NCBI GenBank assembly: GCA_013397435.1
Contig: VZRG01000347.1
Coordinates: 310,001-374,000 of the forward strand
Direction: 5' to 3'
Source of the DNA: Erythrocercus mccallii
Taxonomy: Eukaryota; Chordata; Aves; Passeriformes; Dicruridae
DNA: 64,000 nucleotides
Position numbers and translations under genes: made by a program. Shown one piece after another: positions 22,721 through 33,645 of the stretch. How positions within the stretch are numbered: the first letter of the stretch is position 1; every line of letters begins with the position of its first letter. A model generated the notes under the pieces. The model ran no database searches. It worked only from the letters and a program-made list of their open reading frames with translations, and was not told where the DNA came from.

Positions 22721-25700
22721 CCCAGGAAGCAGAGCAATAGCTTACAAAACAACCATGAAATCAATCTGTAACCTGGGGGGAGTTGAGGTCTTTTTTAACC
22801 AATATAATTGCACGTTACAATAACACATACTATTCTAAAACAAGGCATAAATTCAATTCACCTAATTTTTAATACTGTTTTTACAATTCTCCTGTGCTAT
22901 TTTCTAATTATTTCAGGTGAGACTAATAAGAAAGAAAAAAATATAGGAACTCCTGGAAAAAGGTAAATAATTCAGTCTAGCCTAGCATGAATAACTAAGC
23001 TGCAAATGACTGTAAACTGAGAATAAAAAAGTTCTAGGAAAAATGGTTTTTGTACTTGAAGTCAGGCAATAGAAACTATAGTGGATAATTCTGTGGTACT
23101 GTTATGCAGGCTCTCGGAATAGGATTTACTGTAGTTGAATGGAAGGGAAAGCCTGGTGAATTGTCTTCTGAATGATAGTCACATCCGATCACCAAAGACA
23201 AAGTGGGGTGGTGCAACCAGATCACAATTCCCTCCAAGATTTCCTAGTCTGGAGCCCCCAGGCATCAAGCTAAATTTGGGAATTTAAGGCTGTGAAAAGT
23301 CAAAAGGATGAGAATCGCTTACAGGACTCAAAGGCTCAGACTCATGTGAGCCATTTAAATGTTATATGCTGAGCACACGCCAGGGAAATTTTCCCACTCT
23401 CCCCCTTGGTAAAAATCCATTTTAAAATGCTTCAGTCAGGAGTGAAGGTCCTCCTCTTGCCAGTGCCAAGGAAAACAGCAAAACTGCTCTGAATAATTAT
23501 GTGACTCCTCTATTTCTGTACCTATTCCTCATCACCTTTCAAACCATCTGAAATATCTTTTTGAGGCTTTTTCTCAATCTGAAAAAAAAAGGATTCCCTT
23601 GTGTAAATTTGGAGCCTTCCAGGTTGCTGGGCTTTTCTTAAGTTTTAAGTAATTTCTATCTCAGAAAAGTTTATTATTAATAATATACTAAGAAATCCAC
23701 CCAAAACAAGCAAAGAATTGATTGGAAAAATAGACATTTCTTCCATTTCTGAGCAAGGCTGCTGCCTCTTGGCCCATGTTTAAATTTCTGTCAAGAAGGA
23801 ACAGACAGGAAACAGGTGATGGTAGGTGTTTGTAGCTACATTTGACCTAATCATTTGTCCCAAGAGTGACTCTGTCACCCGTCTCACAGGCATTTCTCCC
23901 CACCCTTTCCAGCTGATGGCCTCAATCTGTGATCAGGCCCACAGCCAGGTCTGTCTTTTCCATTTTCTCCCATCACAGGTCTCAAATACACTTTTTATCC
24001 CCTCTTATTTACACCCCAGGTTTTTCTCTCTCCTTTTCCTAAGCCATCTCCCTCTGCTCCAGACCTCCCTTCAGGCAGTGCTGTTGCCATTCCGATGCCT
24101 TTGTATCATGCTCCTGAGCTCATCCTCATTAGTTTCATGTAGCTCATCACCTTTGGACTGCTCCACTTTCATCTGTGTGTGGGATAGCTCCTTTTCCTCT
24201 TAACTTTGTTCTCCTGTAGCCACTTCATCTGTGTTTGTCTGGCCTGGGGCTCAGGAAATTATATCTTCCTATCCTTTCTGGCCCAGACAGTCTCATCAGT
24301 TTTCAGTGAAAGCATTTTCTAGAGTAGTACAAAATTCATAGTAAATAAATAAGGGATAATGGACAAGTGATAAATCCCATGTCATTAAACAATTTTATGA
24401 TCCACTAAAGCAATAAGAAATATCATCACTATTAAGGAATTACTGTGATAAGGCAACTGAGTAAGTATTTATTTAATATTTGCTGTTTGTCAATGATTGG
24501 TTATCTGGGCTTATGAGGTTTTCTGCCTTGGGAAGGGCCAAACAAACAAATAGTTTTCATATTGATGGAATTAAGAAAAATAGAGATTTATCTAAGAAAA
24601 ATTCTGTTATTCTAGACAGTAGTAGGGGATAACTTTTGAACAATGTAATCAAAATAAAGAAACTAAGATTTATCCCAAATTTACCCCAAATAACAAGAAA
24701 AGTATCTCACACAGAATCCTGAGAACCACTGAAAGTTTGAATTTTTTATCCAAGAGATAAACCTTTAGGCAAAGATAGGGCACTTACTAGAACAATTTGG
24801 TTTTCATTAGCCTAAATCTGCCTGACCTGTTCATTTGTTTGTGTCCTAGAAAATATCCTGTTAGTACGCACAGATGCAGTGTTAGCAGAGGAAATTATAT
24901 TGCCTTTTTGAACATCAAAATTCTTGGTACAAGTCAATGCAAGTTATCAAATTCACCAGAATCCTATCTGGCAAGTCTGTCAGCTGTCTGGAACATGCTC
25001 CCAGGAAATATGCTGCAAAAGGCACCAAAGGATAGGGTTAAAATCATAAAAAATTTCCTCCAAGGTAGCCAAGAATGCTTTGAAAGCAAAGAGTTACTTG
25101 ATTTGATAAGGTATGACTGCTGAAACAGCTTGGAGATTATAAAAGAACCAAAGAGGTCTCAAAGCAACAGCAGTACCTTTGACTGCCTTACAAAATCTTG
25201 GAATAGAGCTGGTCTGTCTGCATCTTCAGGCTCAGTAGCTGTAAACATCTGTTCCAGTAGCTGACACCGATCTGTTCTAATTTGCCTTGTCTAGGGAAGA
25301 TTGGGGTGGTGACTTTGTACTTTGAGTATTCCTAACCCATCCATACAGGTTTGGGTAATGAAAAGGGTGAGATTACTTTTCTTACAAAATTAAACCAGTA
25401 TTTTTCAGGGGAAGTGTTTGCAGAGATGTTTCAGCTATCCAAAAGTAAATTCACTTCCCCTTCAAGCTCTGTATAAATAGCCAGGCAAATAACAGCCAGT
25501 TTCTCAATCAGTAGATCTCAAATAAAATTATTCTTAAGTGTTCATCCCATTCCAAAGCTTCCTGTATATTTTGAGAGTCCTACATACAAATGACATTCAA
25601 AATTTATTGTAAAACTATTCCTATTATCTACCCATAAAAATCCAGCATAGATCTAAAATTCATTGTCTCATCTTAGGCTATTGTAAATTATCATTATTCC

Positions 25701-26555
25701 ATTTTTGTGGATGGGAATAGTTAGTAGTTATGGCTAAGGATTTGTCCATAATACATTAAATTTGGGTTACTACTCAGTTAAGGAGTGTTTTTTGTTTAGC
25801 ATGCATTGCAAATATTCTGAAAGTACATAGTTGCAGAAAGTGTTGAAAGAATGCAAAAAAGGTGGTGGAAATTTCTAGCACGTTATGCAGACCTAGTTAT
25901 AAAACACATTTATAGTGTCACTAAGAACTGCTAAACAGAAGACAAACACTAAACGAGAAATATTTTCATGGAAATTCTTAGTAATTCAAATGAGAGGAAA
26001 CACACCCGTCTTTATCCTGTTTGTTTAATAAATACATGTCTTGTATTAAACCCCAGACCACTTAGGCTGTTTGTGAGACCAAGCAGCCAAGGGCATTACA
26101 GCAAAATCAGCACTCCAGTAACATTTGCCAGGAGATTTTGTAAATGCTATGGCAAACAACCTAAGCTCCATGCCAGTATCATCTTCCTCCCAGGCTACTG
26201 GAGCAGCTCCCCAGGGCCACTTGCCCTCTAGGAGTGGTTACTTACTTCCTTTCTGCCAAACTCAAAGATAAAAAGATGTTTCTTCTCTCTCCTTAAGAGC
26301 GTGAATGATTTTGTCAAGAGCCATTTCTTCCTGCAGGTGTTTGGTTTGCCAGGGCCAGGGGCCTGTTCCCTTCATGTGCCTGAAGGAGCCTGGCACTGGC
26401 TCCTCAGTGGTGGCTGATTCATCCCTGGGCTTGCCATTTACCAACGAGCTGAGGCAAAGGAGCCCGAGGCCTGCTTTGCAAAAATGAAGGGAGCACCAAT
26501 AACCGTGCAGGGGGAAAAAATATCTCAGGAAAAAATGCAGAACTAGGTAAAACTT
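22721..26555. other. Gene-free stretch
   Basis: No gene recognised. About 23826-24300 is pyrimidine-rich on the plus strand, which explains a 125-codon frame full of serine, leucine and phenylalanine there. About 26330-26490 is locally GC-rich and holds a hairpin with arms AGGAGCC and GGCTCCT (26384-26390 and 26398-26404) around 7 bases. The 108-codon frame at 24797-25123 has no confident family match. Confidence 0.6.
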
Positions 26556-26560
26556 GATTT

Positions 26561-26833
26561 ATAGAAGTATAGAATCATTTTGGTTGGAAAAGACTCTTAA
26601 GATCATTGAGTCCAGCTGTTCACCCAGCACTGCTAAGTCCACCACTAAACCTGTCCCTAAGTGCCACATCCACATATTTCAAATACCTTCAGGCACAGTG
26701 ACTCCACTGCTGCCCTGGGAAGCCTGTCTCAGTGACAACCCCTTCAGCAAAGCAATTTCTCCTCATACCCAGTGTAACCCTCCCCTGGTACAGCTTGAGG
26801 CCATTCCCCCTCATCCCTTCACTTGTTACTTGA
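26561..26833 (-). mobile_element. CR1 LINE, 5'-truncated 3' fragment
   Basis: CR1 is the dominant non-LTR retrotransposon of birds. On the plus strand this piece begins with ATAGAATCATTTTGGTTGG at about 26571, the complement of the CR1 terminal octamers (ATTCTATG-like) and the adjoining 3' untranslated region. It then follows the familiar CR1 tail in order: the CCACCACTAAACC block near 26639, the TAAGTGCCACATCCACA block near 26657, the GTGACTCCAC block near 26698, the CTTGAGGCCATTCCC block near 26793 and TCACTTGTTACTTG at the end. CR1 sense is therefore the minus strand. The copy is heavily mutated, lacks reverse transcriptase, and was truncated at its 5' end as most copies are. No target-site duplication is visible. 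It is the strongest clue that the window is avian. Confidence 0.9.
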
Positions 26834-27712
26834 TTATTGGTTATTTTTCTTGTTAAAATTACAATAAATGGGGAGATGGGAAAATTTTCCACTAGTAATT
26901 CTTTCATAAGACTGAAATGCTGCAGCATGCATGGCTATGAGTATGAAGGATAGGATCCTAAAGGACTAAGGGCAGGAAGATTTGTATTATCTTCAAAATA
27001 GTATTCCCTCTCAGGCAATATAAAACCAGAACTGAAAGTTAAAAGTTTAAAATTCATCCATCAACACAGTAACGTCCATTTTTTTAGCTGAAACACCACC
27101 ACTAGCATTCCTCCCACCCTGTGACAACGTTGGAACTGAAAAGTCCCAGGTGTTAAATATGATCCTGTATTCTTGAAACTGAAAAAGACCTTTTCTCCCA
27201 AGCTTGAAGTGGCAGCTTAAAGAATTTCCTTTTCCAAACGCAAATATGAAATTCCTGAGGGACACTGTGGACAGTTTTATTACCCATCTGCTTTACAATA
27301 ATATACCCAGTGACAACCTGATTACTCTAGGCAAAGACAAGATAAATGATAATACTATACGGGTTCAGAAAATAGGCCAGATTTTGATATTACCTCTGCA
27401 CTCCAACATAACTCCATTGATACTCTGAGCTTATTTGTTATTGTACTGGTGTGAAATCCAGTTCTCAATCTTGAATTTGAACAAAGAAATATATTCCCTT
27501 GTAAGGGGAAAGTGGGGTCATAGTGGGGTTGAAGAGAAATGAACACTCAGTGCATACAGTTCACAAAATAATCCCTCATGTGCTTCACACATTAAAGAAG
27601 GACTTACTAGGTCACAGAGGAGTGAATCCACTTCTGAGGGTAAAGCAAACATTTGTCTCCTAATTAAGAGTTTCTGCTATTAAGCATTTCACCTATTTGG
27701 AAAGCAGGAATG
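26834..27712. other. Gene-free spacer between two repeat fragments
   Basis: No gene or known element recognised between the CR1 fragment and the GC-rich LTR-like fragment. Short open frames on both strands (up to 79 codons) have no known motifs. Confidence 0.6.
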
Positions 27713-27714
27713 CT

Positions 27715-27870
27715 TTAGGTGGAATTTGCACAGGCCCTGGTGCAGCACACCCTGCAGCCCGTGGTGCAGACCACCCTGGGGCAGCTGTGCTCTGCGGCCC
27801 ATGGAGGGCCACAGTGGAGCAGAGATCCACCTGCAGCCCGTGGAGGACCTCACACCGGAGCAGGTGGATG
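27715..27870 (+). mobile_element. LTR-like repeat fragment with 40-base internal units
   Basis: A GC-rich block contains three copies of a unit beginning CTGCAGCCCGTGG or CTGCGGCCCATGG, at 27752, 27792 and 27831, so the period is 39 to 40 bases. Units ending in a GGAGCAG core occur near 27815 and 27857. This pattern resembles internal repeats of a GC-rich avian endogenous-retrovirus LTR known to me from bird genomes; I attribute it to the ERVL group only tentatively. The block ends abruptly at about 27870 in AT-rich sequence with AATAAA at about 27892, which may be the LTR polyadenylation region. Only a fragment remains: there are no retroviral genes, and the outer LTR ends are not identifiable. 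It may instead be an independent minisatellite. Confidence 0.45.
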
Positions 27871-30800
27871 CGTGTATTTTAGTTCTTTATTGAATAAACT
27901 TTATTTAGTTATATGAAATCCTACCTGCCTCTCTGTGTAGGTATCTGTTGGGCATCCCACTACACTGATTTTGATACAATGGTAAATAATAACGAACTTA
28001 AGAGTACTTAAGCTGCCAAAAAGTGTTCCTGGAAAGATAATTCCATGAGATAAAACTACAAGCATTTCATTTTCTCCAAATTTCCAGTCTATTAACCTGT
28101 GATAAAAGTCTGGCTTCCTTCTGTTCTACCATTCTGGGAATAAAGTAGGATGGTCTGAAGTTATTATAGGCAACTTTATATTACATTAATATGCTTCGGG
28201 GCTATATGAGGATCTCAAAAAGATATCCCAAATAAAACAGGAGAGTAAAGAGGATGGAAGACCAAATCATGACAGTGCAGTACAGAGGAGTAAGAGATGA
28301 TTTTCAAAGGCAATGCCAGTTCATATGGAGACAATACAAGTATGGAACTATTAAGGTTCTTATTCTGCATTACTTAAGCATGTGTTTCAATATTTTTGAA
28401 GCATGTGACTCTCTCTTATCCAAAAAAAAAAATACAAACCCACACAGAGACCTACTGTCAGGTCTTTCATCAGAATGAAGTCCCACTCCATAATTTGGGC
28501 TGTACCCTAAGGACTAAAAAATTTCCTTTCGCCATTCCTAGAGCACTTGCCATGCTATTTCTTGCCAAACTGTGTGCCCTTTTGTTGTGCAGGGTTGTTT
28601 AAGAGGGCAGCAGACGTGATTTAAACTAGGTCTGGAGGACTGATCCAGATTTGATTGATGCCTTATATTTTAAAGCCTTATAATCTGCTGGGCAGAGTTT
28701 TGTAGGTCTTCATCTGCTTTCAGAGTTAGATTTTGTAGCATACCATTTAAAAACTACAGCCGCGTGATTTATTTATGGGAGGAAACTATCAAATATTAAC
28801 CATTAACCATTTCAAAGAGGCAAAAAACCCCTTTGTGTAAGTAAGGCAAGCATTTGGAACAGCAGGCCTGATGAGTGAACGCTTAACTACATGCTCTTTA
28901 ATCTTGGTTAAGTAGTACACCATATTTATGTCATGGAAAAAAAATCTGGCGTACTTTAGCACACTGCCAGTGATCTTTTTGTGCTTTATGAACTGTACCA
29001 CAGGTAATATGTACAATCTGAAATGTTTGTGAAGCCTTAAGATTTAGGCTACCCAGATCTAGTGGTACTAAAAGTGAAATGTGGTCAGGGTGGGACTATT
29101 CTTTTCGCCTTCACACAGTAAGAATTCAGTCAGATACAGTCTGCTTGAAATAAAAGAAAAACTACTGGGGCATAATAAGCAGACTCACCTTTTTTTTACT
29201 TTTTCTTCATTCTTCCAATATTCCATACGTATTTTAAGGTGCTTGTCATTTCCAACATCACAAAAAGTTATTATGCAGGAATTCAACATTTCAAGAAAGC
29301 CATTAAATTATGCATCATGTTAGCCCGTGACCATCTCTTCTTATCTCTATTACAGTTGCTGCCTATCTTCTTTCTGCTCCCATTTCACTGCTTTCTTCCC
29401 CCCCACTGCTTGGTTTTGTCCTAGTTGAAATTCAATAGCAAGACTTTTGGGAGAAGGATCAGGGCCTGCATTGATACAGTTCTGTGATCTGTGAGAAAGC
29501 CGGGGAAAATAAGTTTAAATAAGAATGGTACTACTGATAATTTTGTATGCCTGTATCCTATTCTTGTTTAATGCTCCACTTAATGATTGGAAGTGGAAAA
29601 ATTATTTCCTCTAAAACTATTTGGAACACGAAAAAGCAAAACATATTTGATCTTAAGATTTCTAAGTTCATCCAGCAGGTTTTCAAATGGAAGACACTTG
29701 TATCCTGAAAGACACAATAGATTCAAAAAAAGAGACTGCTTATTTTACTTCTATAAATCATTTTTGCTCATCCCAGTTTTATTGTGAGACTCATATATGG
29801 GCTTGGAAAGTCTCTTTCTAAAATTCTCCCAACTCAGAAACTCCACTTTGGACCTGAAATGTATTTCATTAAATATTTTGTTGATCATGTCATTTCACTA
29901 CTCATCAATCAGCTATTTCTCCCCCACTCCAAACAAAAAAAAAAATTCTAGAAGCCTTTCACACAGTTGGACTGCTGAGGGTATTGATGCATTCCAGAAA
30001 TGTGGTGGTGTTCACAAAGGTGTATCTTACCGAGTATTTAAACCAGTTTCTCTTTGGGCTGCAGACAATAGAAAGGCAGATATGGAATGGGAACTTTTCA
30101 ATTGGTCTAAATATTTTAAAGTGAAAGGTATTGTACTTGTGTGATTCCCAGGAACTCTGGGTTTTTGATTAGCTAGAAATACAGCAGGAATAGGGGTTCT
30201 GAACTTGAATGCTTCTGTTCTCCATGATCGATTGGTAAAGGTGGAGAGACTGCAGAGGCTTTTTCACTTTGGTGAGGATATGTGGGAGATATATGCAGGC
30301 ATCTTTGTAATTTCTTTGACAAGGATAGGCCCAAGTAATGTTAGGGGAGCATTTTGGAGCTTATTTAGGGTCTCTGAAAATTAAGACACTTATTATTTTC
30401 AAATTAATAGACTTATTTTCAAATTCCACTTTACCATAATGCAGCACTTGTTTTTTAGACAGTGTTTTTCATTCCACTTTTGTCTCCTTCCAGGCAAAAA
30501 TAAAGCTCTTGTGCATCTCAAACTGTGAACTCCAGCACAATATGTAACAGTGTGTGCTTTGTCATGCAGGAGCTCTTTATCTATTGTTTGGTCTGATAAT
30601 CTGTCTTCAGGGGCTGAGCCTGGTCTATGAAGGGGCCACAGTGAGGTGTTTGTTTATCAGTGCCAAATACTCTCCTTTGGAGCTAACCTGAAGAATGGAG
30701 GATTAAAATAGGCAAGCCTGGCTAGCCCAGCCACAGAGCCTTTGTGGAAAGATGGAAAAGCTTGAAAGGTCAGCTGGGGAGTCAAGTGGTCTGGGAAGCC

Positions 30801-31689
30801 CTGTGGTCAGACAGGCTTTGTGGAGAACAGCTTCTCTCCATGGACATCGTGTGGGTGTTACCTGCAGAGCTCTCTGTCTGAGCAAATCATAAATAACCTG
30901 ATCTGGGAGGGACAGAGAGCCCCCAGATGATACTTGTGTGGACGTGGTGCCTTTCACAGGTTCAGACCCAAGAGCAGAAAATTGTCTTTGGAGTGCTTTC
31001 ATTTTAAAATAGACCTGTATTTCTTTAATGTTTTAAGATTCTGCCAGGAATTGTACTATATATTCAAGGTCTTTAGATTAAAAAAATCTGGAGTATATGA
31101 ACTTCAACTTCATTGAACAGAATATACTGGTGGGAAGGGGAATGCAGATTATACAGTAAATATATGCCTGTGGGACTGTGAAGAGTGAATTGTTAAAAGG
31201 CTCCAACATGTAGTGGGTGTATAAATATCTTACCAAAGCCTGAGATGTAAAGCTAATGCTGACAGTGTAAAGTGCAGGAAGGTAATAGTACCTTTATTGT
31301 AGACATCTGCAGCTGAAGGATCCTCTTGGGATCACCATTTGCTTGCCCAGGGAATTTGTTGACATGTTGGATGTCAGCATCCACAAGTTTTATGAGCTGG
31401 AACAGAAGGGTGATCTTAGATCTTTCCTGATCTAAGTTTTATAGGCAAGGTCTTTGGTAAGTGATGTAGCATTTGATACTTGGTTGGACAGGGTAGGGAA
31501 GCATTTTGACAGGCCATAGCTGGAGACTGGATTTGTCCATGTGTGCTGAGGAAGACTGCACTGGTGCAGAATACCCCTGACATTGCATAAAGTCTTAAAT
31601 GTTAGCTTGAAATCATCTGTACTACTCTCAGATTTCAGGAAATATTCTTGAGCAGTTGTTAAATTGCAGAGAAATTCCAATCGTGTTGC
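27871..31689. other. Gene-free stretch
   Basis: The first 90 bases may belong to the LTR-like fragment (an AATAAA and a TG-rich segment up to about 27960). Beyond that nothing is recognised. A 23-base-period imperfect duplication (ACTTATT...TTTCAAATT) lies at 30388-30427. An inverted repeat with arms GCTCTCTGTC (30869-30878) and GACAGAGAGC (30911-30920) encloses 32 bases. A 115-codon frame at 29797-30144 has no known domain. Confidence 0.6.
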
Positions 31690-32150
31690 ATTCTATATCA
31701 AATATCAATGAAAGCAGCATCATTAATGACACGCTAATGAATACCACATGAATTAATAACAATCGGCTACTTTTTGAAGTCCGCCTGGCTTCCAGCTGTC
31801 TCTTAAATCACTTCAAATAATTAATTGCTTAATGCTTTTCACCTTTGACAGGCAGAAATAAATTGCAGATTAAAAATACCTGTGTTGGCAGTGGGCAGAG
31901 CAAAGTGGAATGGCTGTTCGCTGCTAATCAAGAGGGATGGTGCATTTTGCCCTGCTGAGCCTGCCTTGCCCTGGTGGTGGATTAAAGGAGGCTGATGTTG
32001 CTCACTTCAGTCAAAAATTAATCCAGGGCCAAAGAGGTTTTGTAGCTTTTTCTCCTCCACAGAGCTGAATCAGTACCTCTGAAATGTTCCTCTCCACTGC
32101 TGCAGAGCAATCAGTGGCCAGGGCTTTCCCCTTTAGCTTGTTGGTGTCAG
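31690..32150. promoter_or_regulatory. Candidate homeodomain-motif-rich regulatory element
   Basis: Within 31720-31835 there are many homeodomain cores: ATTAATGA (31722-31729), CTAATGA (31734-31740), ATTAAT (31752-31757), TAATTA (31818-31823) and TTAATTG (31821-31827). A TGACAG of the MEIS/TGIF type lies at 31846-31851. The following 300 bases are of mixed composition without open frames or repeats. Clustered TAAT sites followed by mixed sequence are typical of developmental enhancers, but TAAT cores are frequent in AT-rich DNA, so this is a guess without conservation data. Confidence 0.2.
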
Positions 32151-33280
32151 TGTGTGCCAGGGGTGCCAGGGGTCTTTTTTAGGGTCACTTCTCTGTTGAG
32201 AACTGCCCTGACATCACCTCAGTCAGTAAGTGGCCAAGCAATTGCATGAAATTCCAGTCCCATCGACCTGGGACAAACATGAATGACAGCCTCATGCAAA
32301 TGCAAACACCTGAATACAATATTGTTTTTCTGGAAGCTGTCTGGCCCTGAAGATTTTAATATTTTTATTCTTTTTATTTATAGATACAAAGAACTCAGTT
32401 GCTTGGAGACTTGCATCTTTCTACCTGTGCTCAAAGCAGGTAAGGTCAATCATTCAAATAAAGTTGTAGACACCAGAGAATTCATGGGAAGCACCTTAAT
32501 TTTTATCAGTTTGAAAATGGGAAAGTCAATCTTGGTTCTTTCTTCTCAAATTGTAGTCTTGCCATTTCAAAAAGTATGGGAAAATGCCTGAGATATGTTG
32601 TGGCAGGAATTCTTTCCTGTTGTGCATTCTGCTTTATTCCACAAGTGGCAACCATATTACAATGCTGGATGCAAGACTATTGCATTTGTAAATGTTTGAG
32701 CTGCTTATATGAGTATATATTGTACTGCCTGGGCAATGTATAAGCTTAATTTATCATTTTTTTTAGTAATTTAAAAAACCCCTGTATTTTATGGTTTTAT
32801 GAGAGAGAATGCAAGAGAGAGGAGCCAAGGGTGCTCTGCGATTCAAAGGGAAGGAAAGCCCAAATGCCTGGTTTTTTCAGCCTCTGATAAGTGCAGCTCA
32901 CAGCATTCAATGCTAATGCAGAATTTAATCCTAGTTCTGCATTTTGCCTTTCTCAGCCTGTTAAATGTGATACAGAATGGCAACTTCTACTTTATTCCAA
33001 ATGCATTTTAAATGCACATTTTCAAGCTCTAAAGTTACTGGAGAAGTTCTTCGCATAAAATGACATTACCCTGTGTACATGAAAAAAAATGGAGGGCAAT
33101 GGGAATTCATTGTGATAGAAAGTGTAAGCTGGTAGACTTTCAGACATTTAAAATGCTGGGTAAGATACTACAGTTAAAGAAAAAAAAAGTTTTCTTCTGC
33201 ATACTTTTGTGCCAGTAATCATCATAAATTCCTTGCAGAAAATTCCTCAGGCAAAATTGTTCCTCCCAGGTATAATTATG
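32151..33280. other. Gene-free stretch
   Basis: Nothing recognised. A tiny tandem pair of GTGCCAGGG lies near 32154-32173. A 102-codon frame at 32283-32591 shows no family resemblance. Confidence 0.6.
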
Positions 33281-33284
33281 CCAG

Positions 33285-33645
33285 GCAGAAGGAGCTGCAG
33301 GGGCCAGTGCCCAGCCTGGAGGGCCTGTGCTCTCCTGAGGTCAGGCTCCTGGCAGGAGCAGCTCCAGCTCAGCGCTGCCAGGCTGCCCCTGCGCGAGGGA
33401 TTTGGGAGGCTGTGTGAGCCCAGCTTTTTGCGGGGAGACAAACAAGGTCAGGAGTTAATGGCAAAGAAAGCAGAGGTGGTAAAAGGCAGTGGTGGAGGAG
33501 CAAAGGGGCTCGTGACACAGGTGGCAGTGCCTGGGAGCTGCCCCATCCCAGCACCACGGTGCCGGGTGAGGTGCTGGCACAGGCACCCAGAGCCCCCACA
33601 AAATCCTGCAGAGAGTGATGGGGAGCAAAGATTCCACAGGGAGGG
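33285..33645. other. Second isolated GC-rich patch with the longest open frame
   Basis: This block is much richer in G and C than its flanks but has fewer CpGs than the patch at 3296-3650. It contains most of the longest open frame of the window (33209-33652, plus strand, 147 codons) and overlapping minus-strand frames of up to 114 codons. The plus-strand translation is arginine-, glycine- and proline-rich with no domain I know. Open frames on both strands at once point to low stop-codon density rather than to a gene. It could be a decayed GC-rich repeat or a small regulatory element. Confidence 0.4.

Noticed and set aside
23826..24203. A 125-codon serine/leucine-rich frame that could suggest a membrane protein.
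   Set aside because: The residue bias follows directly from pyrimidine-rich DNA on the plus strand; there is no organised pattern of membrane segments.
24797..25123. A 108-codon frame with a WNMLP...IIKNFL segment faintly like the C-terminal end of LINE reverse transcriptases.
   Set aside because: The match is only a few residues, there is no reverse-transcriptase core upstream, and the sequence downstream does not show a CR1-like 3' end.
30869..30920. An inverted repeat with 10-base arms and a 32-base interior as a microRNA precursor.
   Set aside because: The interior does not extend the pairing, so the stem is too short for Drosha processing, and neither arm matches a known microRNA.
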